Program-made: the position numbers and the translations under genes | The notes under the pieces: generated by a model | What the model saw: only the letters and a program-made list of their open reading frames with translations | Databases searched by the model: none | Told to the model about the DNA's origin: nothing | Source of the DNA: Chloroflexota bacterium | GTDB lineage: Bacteria > Chloroflexota > Dehalococcoidia > Lucifugimonadales > Lucifugimonadaceae | DNA: 64,000 nt | Assembly (NCBI GenBank): GCA_018650845.1 | Contig: JABIFF010000008.1 | Location: 186,001-250,000, forward strand | Direction of reading: 5' to 3' | Part shown: positions 1-8,447 of the stretch, piece after piece | Layout: each line of letters opens with the position of its first letter | Position numbering within the stretch: the first letter of the stretch is position 1

Positions 1-53
1 GGGCGACAGTAAACTGTTTTTACTTTCGGATTTACGAACTGAAATTAGCGATC

Positions 54-923
54 ATGCCCAGCTATCACAATATCGGAATAGTTCACAACGGCGAGTTAGC
101 CGAAGCGGGAGAGCTTGCCCGAAAACTCACCACGACCTACAGCGATGGTCGAGAGTGGTGGTTGGCGACACAATCTGATCTGCACGAACAGGCCGATAAG
201 CTTGCCGAATCTGACCTAATTATTACCATCGGTGGTGACGGCACGATCCTTCGAGGCGCACATGCCGCCGCATCTCAGGATATCCCGATTCTAGGAATCA
301 ACATGGGGCGAGTAGGCTTCATGAGCGACATCGAAAATGTCGACGCTCTTGATGGAGTTGGCTGGTATCTGGAAGGCAACGCCCGTATCGAGCAGCGGTT
401 TATGCTTAAAGCTGTGGTCGCCAACGGTACTGATGAACCGGTATCTGTATTGGCCTTGAACGATGTTACTGTCGCTCGTGGCACGCATTTGAGGGTTATC
501 GAAGTGAGCACCGTGGTAGATGGCGTTCATCTCGCTACATATCGTGGCGACGGGGTTGTAGTTTCAACTGCGACTGGCTCTACCGGTTACAGCCTCGCAC
601 TTGGTGGTCCTGTGATGGATCCGACCTCGCGTGATTTCTTAGTGAAGCCAATTGCATCTCATATGAGCCTATTCGGTGGGGCGATTTTGCAATCGTCATC
701 TACCGTTGAACTTACGGTTGAAGCTTATGAAGACGCCACGTTGAACGCTGACGGTTTTATCGATCAAGAGCTTAGTGCCGGCGATTTAGTGACCATTACG
801 CAATCGGGTGTTTATGCATCGTTCCTTAGGCGTAAAGCCGCTGCTGATTTCTGGGGTGATCTTGCTGGACGACTGGAACTGAGAAAAGGTTCAGTCAAAA
901 GTTCACCTCGCCGACGCATTTAG
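54..923 (+). CDS. nadK: NAD kinase
   Basis: ATP-dependent phosphorylation of NAD+ to NADP+ in the cytoplasm. The 289-residue protein has the family's hallmark GGDGT at residues 60-64, the ALNDV motif around residue 135 and the glycine-rich GDGVVVSTATGSTGYS segment around residues 165-180 that forms the NAD and catalytic site. Length is typical for bacterial NadK. The start is ATG with no clear Shine-Dalgarno sequence ahead of it. It is followed 30 bp later by a NUDIX hydrolase on the same strand, and the two may be co-transcribed with the succinate dehydrogenase genes. The assignment is secure. Confidence 0.96.
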   Translation: MPSYHNIGIVHNGELAEAGELARKLTTTYSDGREWWLATQSDLHEQADKLAESDLIITIGGDGTILRGAHAAASQDIPILGINMGRVGFMSDIENVDALDGVGWYLEGNARIEQRFMLKAVVANGTDEPVSVLALNDVTVARGTHLRVIEVSTVVDGVHLATYRGDGVVVSTATGSTGYSLALGGPVMDPTSRDFLVKPIASHMSLFGGAILQSSSTVELTVEAYEDATLNADGFIDQELSAGDLVTITQSGVYASFLRRKAAADFWGDLAGRLELRKGSVKSSPRRRI

Positions 924-953
924 AACCTAATAATTCGGTAAACTAACTACGTT

Positions 954-1505
954 TTGCGACCCAAACGCCCGACCACTGTTGCTGTTAACCGTAAATACGA
1001 GGGAAATCGAATCTCCCTACGCGTTGACACTGCTCGATTCGAAAATGGCCCCGAGTTTGATCGTGAGATAGTCGAGCATCCTGGTTCGGTAGTGCTTATT
1101 CCCATCACAGACGATGGCAAAGTGCTTCTGATCAGGCAGTATCGACAAGCGGCTGAGCGCTTTCTATTGGAGGCATCGGCTGGAACGAGAGAAGCAGGCG
1201 AGAGCCCGGAAGTTACCGCTCACCGGGAATTGCAAGAAGAGGTTGGATACAGGGCTGGCAAGTTAATTCCGATTGGTGGTTCGTGGGTCGCACCGGGGTA
1301 TTCGAGCGAATATTCCCACATTTATATTGCGACTGAACTCGAACTGGCACCATTGCCTTCCGATGACGGAGAGGACATTGTTGTCGAGGAGATCGATTTC
1401 GAAGATCTCCACCGATTGATTACTTCTGGCGAACTTGAAGACCAAATGTCGATAGCAGCATTGCTATCGGCGAAGCATGTGTACACAGAACACATCAAGG
1501 GCTGA
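954..1505 (+). CDS. NUDIX hydrolase, ADP-ribose pyrophosphatase-like
   Basis: Hydrolyses a nucleoside diphosphate linked to another group; the family resemblance is to ADP-ribose pyrophosphatases (NudF type). A complete NUDIX box runs from G77 to Y99 (G-x5-E-x7-RELQEEVGY), supplying the Mg-binding glutamates. An upstream VLLIRQYR segment is typical of ADP-ribose pyrophosphatases. The start codon is TTG and the ribosome site ahead of it is weak, so the true start could be a few codons away. It lies between nadK and the sdh genes on the same strand; a role in clearing NAD-derived ADP-ribose would fit beside NAD kinase, but that is inference. Confidence 0.85.
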   Translation: MRPKRPTTVAVNRKYEGNRISLRVDTARFENGPEFDREIVEHPGSVVLIPITDDGKVLLIRQYRQAAERFLLEASAGTREAGESPEVTAHRELQEEVGYRAGKLIPIGGSWVAPGYSSEYSHIYIATELELAPLPSDDGEDIVVEEIDFEDLHRLITSGELEDQMSIAALLSAKHVYTEHIKG

Positions 1506-1548
1506 GAAATGAATACGACTAACAACTACCGCAGCACGAGGCGAGCCT

Positions 1549-3231
1549 ATGTATGAGCATGATGTCCTGATTATCGGCGGAGGACTCGCCGGCCTCAGGG
1601 CAGCCGTTGAAGTTACGCGCGCAGGCGCCGACGTTGCGGTTATTTCCAAGGTTCACCCCGTTCGCAGTCACTCAAACGCTGCTCAGGGTGGAATTAATGC
1701 CCCTCTCACCGACCGTGGTGATGAATGGGAAGGCCACGCCTACGACACGATCAAGGGAAGCGACTTCCTCGCTGACCAGGACGCTGTCGAAGTGATGTCG
1801 AGTGAGGCCGGTGAAGCCGTTCTTGAACTCGAACGCATGGGTGTCATTTTTAGTCGAGGTGAAGACGGTAAGCTCGGAACTCGAGCGTTTGGTGGCCAGA
1901 AGGTTGCCCGAACGTTCTTCGTTGGAGCAATTACCGGTTCAGCCATTCTTCACGTCCTGTTCGAGCAGTCGCTCAAGCTTGGACTCAATGTTTACGAAGA
2001 ATGGTTTGTAACCAAGCTAATCATCGAAGACGGTGTCTGCCGTGGTGTGGTTGCAATCGACCTCAAGACCGGCGAGATGCACACGATCAAGGCGAAGGCT
2101 GTCATCATGGCTGCCGGTGGCGCTGGTCGAGTATTCGAGCCTTCGACCAATGCACTGATTTGTACCGGCGATGGTCTGTCGCTCGCTTATCAGGCCGGTG
2201 TTCCGTTGATGGACATGGAGATGATCCAGTACCACCCAACGACTCTCGCTCGTACCGGCATTCTTATGTCGGAAGCGGCTCGTGGTGAAGGTGCATATCT
2301 TCTAAACGCAGCTGGCGAACGATTTATGGAAAAGACCGCTCCTGATTACATGGAGCTTGCATCACGGGACGTTGTTTCTCGTGCAGAGCAGACCGAAATT
2401 GACGAGGGCAGGGGAATCGACGGTAACGTTCTTCTGGATCTGCGTCATTTGGGTCGTGAATACATTGAGCAGCGTCTCGGATACCTGCAGGAAGTCTCTG
2501 TGGAGTTCCTTGGTATCGACATGGCCGAACAGCCTGTTCCGGTTCAGCCCGGAATGCACTACATCATGGGTGGCATCAAGACCGATGTGAACGGTGCAAC
2601 AAACGTTCCTGGTCTATACGCCGCAGGTGAATGTGCGAACGTTAGTGTTCACGGAGCAAACCGACTTGGAGCTAACTCGCTTCTCGATACGGTTGTGTTT
2701 GGTCGCCGATCGGGCGCACACGCTGTTGAGTACATCAAGAGCGTTGGTGCTCACTCGAAGGCTGAAGAAGACCTTACGGCTGAAAAGAACCGTATTCAGG
2801 GTTTGCTTGACCGACCAAAGGGCGAACGTGTCGCAACTATTCGAAATGACATGGCTCGTGGCATGACCAAGGGCATCGGAGTATTCCGCGATCAGGCATC
2901 GATGGAAGGCGCTCTTGAGAACCTCAAGAACGTGAAATCCCGAATGGGTGGATTCTCGATCGAGAACAAGGGCAAGGTGTTCAACACCGACCTCATGTTC
3001 GGACTTGAGCTTGAGTTCATGATCGACTGTGCTGATGCCGTTGTGGCTGGAGCACTGACCCGTAAGGAGAGCCGTGGAGCTCACTTCCGAACGGATATCA
3101 CTGAACGAGACGATGAAAACTGGCTGAAGCACACCCTTATGTACAAGGATGATGAAGCTGAGAACGGTGTCCGCGTTGAAACGTCTGACGTGACGATAAC
3201 GCAGTGGGAACCAGTAAAGAGGGTCTACTAA
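1549..3231 (+). CDS. sdhA: Succinate dehydrogenase / fumarate reductase flavoprotein subunit
   Basis: FAD-bearing catalytic subunit that interconverts succinate and fumarate (TCA cycle and electron transport, cytoplasmic face of the membrane). The dinucleotide-binding GGGLAGLRAAVE lies near residue 10; H41 in the SHSNAAQGGI motif is the expected site of covalent FAD attachment; the HPTTL and arginine-rich active-site segments follow. At 560 residues it matches bacterial SdhA/FrdA. It starts ATG shortly after the NUDIX gene and is followed after one base by the iron-sulfur subunit, so the three genes form an operon. Direction of reaction in the cell cannot be told from sequence. Confidence 0.95.
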   Translation: MYEHDVLIIGGGLAGLRAAVEVTRAGADVAVISKVHPVRSHSNAAQGGINAPLTDRGDEWEGHAYDTIKGSDFLADQDAVEVMSSEAGEAVLELERMGVIFSRGEDGKLGTRAFGGQKVARTFFVGAITGSAILHVLFEQSLKLGLNVYEEWFVTKLIIEDGVCRGVVAIDLKTGEMHTIKAKAVIMAAGGAGRVFEPSTNALICTGDGLSLAYQAGVPLMDMEMIQYHPTTLARTGILMSEAARGEGAYLLNAAGERFMEKTAPDYMELASRDVVSRAEQTEIDEGRGIDGNVLLDLRHLGREYIEQRLGYLQEVSVEFLGIDMAEQPVPVQPGMHYIMGGIKTDVNGATNVPGLYAAGECANVSVHGANRLGANSLLDTVVFGRRSGAHAVEYIKSVGAHSKAEEDLTAEKNRIQGLLDRPKGERVATIRNDMARGMTKGIGVFRDQASMEGALENLKNVKSRMGGFSIENKGKVFNTDLMFGLELEFMIDCADAVVAGALTRKESRGAHFRTDITERDDENWLKHTLMYKDDEAENGVRVETSDVTITQWEPVKRVY

Positions 3232-3232
3232 T

Positions 3233-4219
3233 ATGGCGGACACAACGGCTACTCCGGCAACTATGAAAGTCAAACTCAAGATCAAGCGATTCGATCCTGC
3301 TGATTCAGGTGGTAAAACTTGGTGGCAGGAATATGAAGTTGATGTTCATCCTGACTCAACTGTTCTCGATTCGCTGATCGAAGTTCGCGAACAGGAAGAC
3401 GGAACGCTCGCAATGCGATGTGCGTGCCGGGCTTCAATTTGTGGATCATGTGGCATGAAGGTGAACGGCAGCGCCAAATTGGTCTGTAAGACTCGTGTGA
3501 TCGACGTTGCGCCTAACGGCGAGCAGTTGATTGTTGAGCCTATGGGCAACCAGCACGTAGTTCGTGACTTGGTTGTTTCGCTCGACACGTTCTTCAATCA
3601 GATCAACCGTGTTGAGCCGTTCTTGCAGCCTAGTTTCGTTCCGGAGCAAGGTGAATACACCGCTTCGAACGAATCGATGGAAAATCTGCTTACTTCAATG
3701 AACTGCATCATGTGCGGTTGCTGTGTAAGTGATTGCACGGTTTTGGAAGTGGACTCTAGCTTCATCGGCCCTGCTGCGCTTGCGAAGGCGTGGAGATTCA
3801 CCGAAGACCCTCGTGATTCGAAGCGAGACGAGCGTCTGAAGACGCTGAACGACGAAGACGGCGGAATGTGGGACTGCACACGCTGCATGAAGTGTGTTGA
3901 TGTTTGTCCTAAGGGCGTTGCTCCTATGGATCGAATCATGGAGCTTCGTGAGGCTGCAATCGAAGCAGGTAACACGAATACCTCAGGCTATCGACACACC
4001 GAATCGTTCTATAACTCTGTAAAAAAGAATGGTCGCTTAGACGAAACTCGTCTGGCTATCGACTCAGCAGGTTGGACCAACATTCCACGATTGCTCGATC
4101 TCGCTCCTATCGGGATTGCTGCGATGCGGAAGGGCAAGCTGCCACCGTTGATGCCGCACAAATCTGAAGACCACAAAAAAGTGAGAGACCTCTACAAGAG
4201 TGTGGAGGATGAATCCTAA
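3233..4219 (+). CDS. sdhB: Succinate dehydrogenase iron-sulfur subunit
   Basis: Electron-transfer subunit linking the flavoprotein to the quinone site. The N-terminal 2Fe-2S ferredoxin domain carries ligands C65, C70, C73 and C85 (C-x4-C-x2-C-x11-C). The C-terminal half carries two further cysteine clusters, CIMCGCCVSDC near residue 160 and CTRCMKCVDVCPKG near residue 220, for the other two iron-sulfur centres. At 328 residues it is longer than the usual 240-260 because of an extended C-terminus after the last cluster. It begins 1 bp after sdhA and its stop codon shares one base with the start of the next gene, which indicates tight translational coupling. Confidence 0.95.
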   Translation: MADTTATPATMKVKLKIKRFDPADSGGKTWWQEYEVDVHPDSTVLDSLIEVREQEDGTLAMRCACRASICGSCGMKVNGSAKLVCKTRVIDVAPNGEQLIVEPMGNQHVVRDLVVSLDTFFNQINRVEPFLQPSFVPEQGEYTASNESMENLLTSMNCIMCGCCVSDCTVLEVDSSFIGPAALAKAWRFTEDPRDSKRDERLKTLNDEDGGMWDCTRCMKCVDVCPKGVAPMDRIMELREAAIEAGNTNTSGYRHTESFYNSVKKNGRLDETRLAIDSAGWTNIPRLLDLAPIGIAAMRKGKLPPLMPHKSEDHKKVRDLYKSVEDES

Positions 4220-5115
4220 TGAAGTACGCTTTTTATCCCGGATGTGTCGCACGTGGCGGCGCTCCTGAACTGTACGACTCTGCGCTGGCAGTAATGGAAC
4301 GACTCGGCATCGAGCATGTTGAGCTAACCAAAGCAGCCTGTACCGGAGCCGGTGTACTGCAGGAGAAGAACCTCAAGATGGGTGACATCTTGAACGTTCG
4401 AACCTTCGCCATGGCCGAGCAGATGGGTCTGCCGATCATGGTTCTGTGTTCAACCTGTCAGGGTGTAATGTCGCAGGCTAACCACCGTGTGAAACGTGAC
4501 CCTGAATACCTTGCTGAGGTGAACAAACACCTCGCTGCTGAAGGTCTTGAGTACAAGGGGACGACTTCGATCAAGCACCTATTGTGGGCGCTGATTGAGG
4601 ACATCGGACTCGACAAGCTCAAAGAGACATTCACTCGTGAGCTAACGGGAATGAACATGGCACCGTTCTACGGCTGCTACATGGTTCGGCCTACTGATGC
4701 TCTTGAGTTCAAGGCGAATCCAACTCGTGAGACTTCTATCGAAGATTTGATCGAGTCGGTCGGTGGCACTGTCACCGATTTCGCTGGCAAGACCGCTTGC
4801 TGCGGATTCCCGATTCTGTTCATCAACCAGGCTAACTCGATGAAGATGGTTGCGAATCATACTGGTACTGCCAAGGATCTCGGGGCAGATGCGATGGTCA
4901 CTCCGTGTCCGTTGTGTCACTTGAACCTCGATGGTTACCAGCCAAAGGCTCGTAAACAGGTTCGTGGCGATAAGGCAGATTTGCCGGTTATCCACGTTCC
5001 TCAGCTAATTGGCTTGGCGATGGGTATGAGCGAGAAGGTTTTGGGACTCCAGAAGCACATCGTTTCTACCAAGGAGCTCGTTCGAAAGGCTGAAGCTGCA
5101 CCTGCGAAGGTTTAA
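4219..5115 (+). CDS. CCG-domain (HdrB-like) third subunit of succinate dehydrogenase, type E
   Basis: Cysteine-rich subunit that takes the place of the membrane cytochrome b in type-E succinate:quinone reductases (SdhE/SdhC-E, related to heterodisulfide reductase subunit B). The second CCG module is intact: C153, C194-C195-G196 and C230-x2-C233. The first module is degenerate: C9, then C41-T-G where CCG would be expected, then C77-x2-C80, so only one non-cubane 4Fe-4S centre is certain. No transmembrane segment is present, so membrane attachment must be amphipathic or via a partner. The ATG overlaps the sdhB stop. Known type-E complexes are found in archaea, Campylobacterota and some Chloroflexota. 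Confidence 0.88.
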   Translation: MKYAFYPGCVARGGAPELYDSALAVMERLGIEHVELTKAACTGAGVLQEKNLKMGDILNVRTFAMAEQMGLPIMVLCSTCQGVMSQANHRVKRDPEYLAEVNKHLAAEGLEYKGTTSIKHLLWALIEDIGLDKLKETFTRELTGMNMAPFYGCYMVRPTDALEFKANPTRETSIEDLIESVGGTVTDFAGKTACCGFPILFINQANSMKMVANHTGTAKDLGADAMVTPCPLCHLNLDGYQPKARKQVRGDKADLPVIHVPQLIGLAMGMSEKVLGLQKHIVSTKELVRKAEAAPAKV

Positions 5116-5146
5116 TTCAGTTATTCGTTCATAAATACGAAATTTG

Positions 5147-5180
5147 AAACGACCCGGGAATTTTTCCGGGTCGTTTTGTT
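5147..5180 (+). terminator. Intrinsic terminator after the sdh operon
   Basis: An 11-bp GC-rich stem (5147-5157 pairing with 5166-5176) with a short AT loop is followed by a T-rich tract. It lies 31 bp after the stop of the CCG-domain subunit and closes the nadK-NUDIX-sdh run. Confidence 0.9.
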
Positions 5181-5199
5181 TAATCGTGGTGATTTCTTA

Positions 5200-5233
5200 T
5201 TTCCCGACCGCAGCGAAGCGGAGTGGAGGGATC
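5200..5233 (-). repeat. Dispersed intergenic repeat, copy A
   Basis: Read on the minus strand it begins AGATCCCTCCACTCCGC and ends CGGGAAA. It matches copies at 5303-5336, 41602-41630 and 53312-53350, all between genes, which share the frame (A/G)GATCCCTC or AGGTCCCTC at one end and CTCGGGAAA at the other. Together with copy B it makes a long imperfect inverted repeat about 70 bp apart. Confidence 0.65.
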
Positions 5234-5302
5234 TCGCGGGGGGATTATTCAGCGTTCAAGGGTGAGCTTGATCGTGCCTACGTATGGCGGTTGAATTCGT
5301 AG

Positions 5303-5336
5303 AGGTCCCTCGACTTCGCAGACTCCGCTCGGGAAA
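5303..5336 (+). repeat. Dispersed intergenic repeat, copy B
   Basis: Begins AGGTCCCTCGACTTCGCAG and ends GACTCCGCTCGGGAAA within a few bases. It is very close to the copy at 53312-53350 near the other end of the window and lies in inverse orientation to copy A. Confidence 0.7.
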
Positions 5337-5456
5337 TGGAGTGTCGGCGGGCCTTATCCATGGGCGTAGTAGTCGATATTTGAATGTTCTGAGGTTTACA
5401 CTGCCGACTATTGCCTGAGATCGCCATTTGACCGCCGTATCCCTCTGGAGAAAAAG

Positions 5457-6626
5457 TTGAAAATTACCGCTGTACGTGCCGTTCCTATGTCGGATCCGAT
5501 TCCAGTCGAGCGACAGCACCGGACCGATCTTGGTACGAAGGTGAAGTCGGACAACGTGATGGTGTTCGTCGAAACTGACGAGGGTCTCACTGGCATTGGT
5601 GCATCGCTTGGGAACCCTGCGGTCGTTACAGCGGCGATCAACACTGAATTGGGACCTGAGATCATCGGGGAAGATCCGATGTTCTCTGAGCGCATCTACG
5701 AAAAGATGTACAACGGTTCACGTTGGGCTCCGGCTATCGAGACTGGTATTTCACAGCCGGATCCGAGTCGTAGGCGCGGAATCATAATGGAAGCGATCGC
5801 CGGGATCGACATCGCAGTGTGGGATGTGAAATCTCAGGCGCTCGGTATCCCGATGTATCAAGCGATAGGCGCGGTTCGTGACTCCATCCGAGGCTATGCA
5901 AGCGGTGGCTGGGCTCCGGGCGAGGAAGCCGAAGCTGAACTTGGCGGATACGCTGCCAAGGGATTCAGTGCGGTGAAGATGCGCGTGGTTGGTCACGATG
6001 GCTTCAAGGTCGACAACACAGTTACTCGTGTAGCTGCCGCACGGCGCGGGATCGGTCCAGATGTTGAACTGATGGTCGATGCTCACGGATCGCTGGATGT
6101 CGCCAGCGCTATCAAAGTGGCGAACGCTATCGAGGAATACGATATTTCGTGGTTTGAGGAGCCGGTTTCGCCTGACGATCATGCGGGTCATGCTCGGGTA
6201 CGAAATTCGACATCGATTCCAATTGCTACGGGTGAGCGTGAGTTCACTCGGTTTGATTTCCAGAGCTTGTTAGATCACGAGTCGATCGATGTTGCACAGC
6301 CTGATGTTGCGAGGGCGGGGGGCATTACCGAGATTCGCCGTATTGCTGCATTGGCTTCGGCACGGGGTGTGAAGGTTGCTCCGCACGCTTGGGGATCGGG
6401 TGTGTTGTTTGCTGCATCGATTCATCTAGCGATGGCGTTGCCGAACACTCACATTTTGGAAGTGTCGCAGGGCTACATGCCGATGATGAACGAGCTGTTC
6501 AACGAGGAATACGATATTCGAGAGGGTCGGGTCTATCCGCCTACTAAGCCGGGTATCGGTTTCACACTGCGTGACGACGCCATGGAGCGATTCAAGTACG
6601 TCGAAGGTCCTGAGTACGTCTTTTAG
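5457..6626 (+). CDS. Enolase-superfamily enzyme, mandelate racemase / muconate lactonizing subgroup (paralogue 1)
   Basis: Mg-dependent enzyme that abstracts the proton next to a carboxylate; a sugar-acid dehydratase is most likely. An N-terminal capping domain (about 1-130) precedes the barrel. Visible catalytic set: K174-M-R176, D208 and H210 in VDAHG, the glutamates of WFEEP (234/235), E260 in ATGERE, D283 and H310 in APHAWGSG. The Asp-His dyad with a D-x-H-G metal-site motif resembles galactonate- and fuconate-dehydratase-type enzymes. Start TTG at 5457 is supported by GGAG six bases upstream. The SDR at 7521-8261, related to 2-keto-3-deoxy-fuconate dehydrogenases, could act on its product; substrate is unknown. 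Confidence 0.9.
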   Translation: MKITAVRAVPMSDPIPVERQHRTDLGTKVKSDNVMVFVETDEGLTGIGASLGNPAVVTAAINTELGPEIIGEDPMFSERIYEKMYNGSRWAPAIETGISQPDPSRRRGIIMEAIAGIDIAVWDVKSQALGIPMYQAIGAVRDSIRGYASGGWAPGEEAEAELGGYAAKGFSAVKMRVVGHDGFKVDNTVTRVAAARRGIGPDVELMVDAHGSLDVASAIKVANAIEEYDISWFEEPVSPDDHAGHARVRNSTSIPIATGEREFTRFDFQSLLDHESIDVAQPDVARAGGITEIRRIAALASARGVKVAPHAWGSGVLFAASIHLAMALPNTHILEVSQGYMPMMNELFNEEYDIREGRVYPPTKPGIGFTLRDDAMERFKYVEGPEYVF

Positions 6627-6662
6627 GCGTAGTTAGGCCTTTGGCTGGGACGAGAGCTGCCG

Positions 6663-7292
6663 CTAAATACGGCCGTAGAAGGGCGAGTTGTGCCAGTCGT
6701 TGAGCATGATGCTGTTTTCGACAACTATTGCTCGAATTTGATCGTCGTTCCAGCCGCGTGCGCCCATCCAGCGTAGAACCATGCGCATATCGGGAGCGTT
6801 CACGACGTCTGGATAGTTGAGCAGTTCTGCTTTGAGGTCGGACGATTTGGCTACGTAGTCGGGAACTGGGCATCGATCTTCGATCAATGTTCGAGCTGCG
6901 ACCATGTCACCACCATTGATCCTGAGAATTCGTTCGAGCCAAGTATCGAACTCCCAAGCGACGGCGAGAGTCCAAAGCTCACGACCTTCTGTGCCGCGCT
7001 TTGTACCGGGGAATAATCCTGTGAATCGTTTGATCAGACCGGGCTTTTGGCCAAGTTTTTCCGGGATCTTTAAATCGCCAGCGACATCGAGAATCGCAGC
7101 GTAGGCGGCTGAGACGAAGTCGACGTACATGGGGTCGAAGTCGCCTTCTGCCTCGGGTAACTCGACTTTGTATTCGTAATCAGGAGTTTCGAGTTCGAAA
7201 TCCCATGCGAGTAGAGCGAATTCCAGCGTTGCCGGAGTCGGCGGTGTTGGTCGCCAGCTCAGGGCTGCTAGTAGTTCTGCGTCTCGTGGCAT
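6663..7292 (-). CDS. Protein of unknown function, 209 residues
   Basis: Not recognised. The translation is soluble, without signal peptide or membrane segment, rich in Trp and acidic residues in the first 70 positions and with an amphipathic helical C-terminal half ending in a WHNSPFYGRI tail. Codon use and spacing are like those of the neighbours: it converges on the enolase gene with 36 bp between the stops. The ATG at 7292 is followed by a plausible protein N-terminus. A stretch around residues 90-110 (KPGLIKRFTGLFPG) is basic. No function is offered. Confidence 0.7.
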   Translation of the reverse strand: MPRDAELLAALSWRPTPPTPATLEFALLAWDFELETPDYEYKVELPEAEGDFDPMYVDFVSAAYAAILDVAGDLKIPEKLGQKPGLIKRFTGLFPGTKRGTEGRELWTLAVAWEFDTWLERILRINGGDMVAARTLIEDRCPVPDYVAKSSDLKAELLNYPDVVNAPDMRMVLRWMGARGWNDDQIRAIVVENSIMLNDWHNSPFYGRI

Positions 7293-7362
7293 GTGTGCTT
7301 TGTTCCGTCTGAGGGATCGAATGATTACTTCTACGTGTAGGTTATTCGTATTCAGCAGAGAA

Positions 7363-7388
7363 TGTCATCCTGAACTTGATTCAGGATC
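7363..7388 (+). repeat. Palindromic intergenic repeat (TGTCAT...TTCAGGAT type), copy 1
   Basis: Begins TGTC and then forms a hairpin ATCCTGAA-CTTGA-TTCAGGAT. A second copy in inverse orientation lies at 7478-7503. The two differ at exactly the paired positions C/G versus T/A, so the stem is kept. Related elements are at 8305-8330 and 33867-33884. Confidence 0.8.
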
Positions 7389-7477
7389 ACGTGCATTTGG
7401 AGTAAGGCGTTCGATTCTGTAAGGATGTTTGCGGGAGTAAGTTCGGCGCATGGTCGTTTGATGTCACCTCGCCCACT

Positions 7478-7503
7478 GATTCTGAATCAAGTTCAGAATG
7501 ACA
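7478..7503 (-). repeat. Palindromic intergenic repeat, copy 2 (inverse)
   Basis: Read on the minus strand it begins TGTC followed by ATTCTGAA-CTTGA-TTCAGAAT. It is the inverse partner of 7363-7388 with a compensated base-pair change, lying just after the stop of the downstream SDR gene. The pair encloses about 90 bp with no gene. Confidence 0.8.
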
Positions 7504-7520
7504 ATGGCTGGTAACCCGCC

Positions 7521-8261
7521 CTACAGACTCATTGCGCCGTCGATGACGTGGATTTGGCCTGTTGTGTAGGAGGATTCGTCGGACGCGAGGTACACGGCGA
7601 GATAGGCGATTTCTTCGGGGGTGCCAACCCGTCCCATCGGTTGTCGAGCGATGAATGCGGCTCGGGCGGCCTCGGCATCGCCAGTTGCTTCGATTCGTTC
7701 TTGGAGCGAGGGAGTCTCGACCGTTGCAGGGGCGATTGCGTTCACTCGGATGTTGTCGGTGAGGTAATCCTTTGCGACCGATTTCGTGATGCCAATTACA
7801 GCTGCTTTGGTGGCGGTGTAGGCGGCGCGGTCGGGGACACCGAGCAGGTGTGACGATAGTGATGCCATGTTGACGATAGAACCACCACCGTTGTCGATCA
7901 TTGCCGGTAAGAATGCTCGCAGCATGCGGAACAAAGACTTTACGTTGAGTTCGAACGAGAAATCCCAGTCTTTTTCTGTTGAAGTGAGAATCGTTCCGAC
8001 TGCAACGTAGCCGGCACAGTTGAACAGGATGTCGGGAGCGCCTGTTTCATTGAGGAGGGCAGCGATGGACTTTTCATCCATGACGTCGCAGCGTTGTGTC
8101 GTGATGCCTTCGACGCCGTTGAGTTCGCTGAGCTTTTCAACGTTTATGTCAGTTGCCCAGACTTGCGCACCTTCAGCTGCGAAGGCACGTGCTGTTGCTT
8201 CGCCGATGCCTTGCGCGGCTGCTGTTACTACTGCGGTTTTTCCTGCGAGACGGCCGGTCAT
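7521..8261 (-). CDS. Short-chain dehydrogenase/reductase, DHRS6 / 2-keto-3-deoxy-fuconate dehydrogenase-like
   Basis: NAD-dependent oxidoreductase. The cofactor motif is the unusual TAAAQGIG (residues 13-20), as in DHRS6/BDH2 proteins; D38 after beta-2 points to NAD preference; the catalytic set is S134, Y148 and K152 (YTATK). Length 246 equals that of the DHRS6 group, and the TPSLQERI and ASDESSYTTGQ segments are the same type. Bacterial members include 2-keto-3-deoxy-L-fuconate and 3-hydroxybutyrate dehydrogenases. The gene follows mdh on the same strand but two hairpins separate them, so it is probably its own unit. A sugar-acid role with the enolase at 5457-6626 is inference. Confidence 0.88.
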   Translation of the reverse strand: MTGRLAGKTAVVTAAAQGIGEATARAFAAEGAQVWATDINVEKLSELNGVEGITTQRCDVMDEKSIAALLNETGAPDILFNCAGYVAVGTILTSTEKDWDFSFELNVKSLFRMLRAFLPAMIDNGGGSIVNMASLSSHLLGVPDRAAYTATKAAVIGITKSVAKDYLTDNIRVNAIAPATVETPSLQERIEATGDAEAARAAFIARQPMGRVGTPEEIAYLAVYLASDESSYTTGQIHVIDGAMSL

Positions 8262-8304
8262 GTGTTTTTCTCTTTAGTGAGGGATGGTCGAGCGAGGACG
8301 TCAG

Positions 8305-8330
8305 ACCCTGAAAAGGAATTCAGGGTGACA
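8305..8330 (-). repeat. Palindromic intergenic repeat, third copy
   Basis: Hairpin ACCCTGAA-AAGGAA-TTCAGGGT followed by GACA; read on the minus strand it begins TGTCACCCTGAA. It shares outer TGTCA and the TGAA/TTCA core with the copies at 7363 and 7478, and its three stem bases next to the core are again changed in pairs. Confidence 0.7.
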
Positions 8331-8354
8331 TTCGACTGAATGTTGGTGAAAAGT

Positions 8355-8387
8355 AAGTGAGGCGACCAATCATTGGTCGCCTCACTT
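8355..8387 (-). terminator. Strong hairpin downstream of mdh
   Basis: Perfect 16-bp inverted repeat (8355-8370 and 8372-8387) around a single central base. On the minus strand it is followed by ACTTTTC. It lies about 60 bp beyond a first, weaker terminator hairpin at 8448-8474 and may act as a second stop for the pccB-mazG-mdh transcript. Confidence 0.7.
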
Positions 8388-8447
8388 TATATTGCGATAG
8401 GTATTTTCAGAAGAACGATCGTGGCTTTTCAGCCAGCGAAATCCGAT

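Larger units (their letters stand above)
5116..5456. other. Intergenic region with terminator and an inverted pair of dispersed repeats
   Basis: This 341-bp gap holds the sdh terminator and then two copies of an intergenic repeat in opposite orientation (5200-5233 and 5303-5336). No coding region longer than a shadow frame is supported. The ribosome site GGAG at 5447-5450 belongs to the following enolase-superfamily gene. The promoter for that gene should also lie here, but no convincing -35/-10 pair was seen. Confidence 0.6.

Noticed and set aside
2614-3285. Long open frame antisense to sdhA (about 220 codons)
   Set aside because: It lies wholly within a certain gene, has a low-complexity hydrophobic/Ser/Val-rich translation and no ribosome site; it follows from the codon bias of sdhA.
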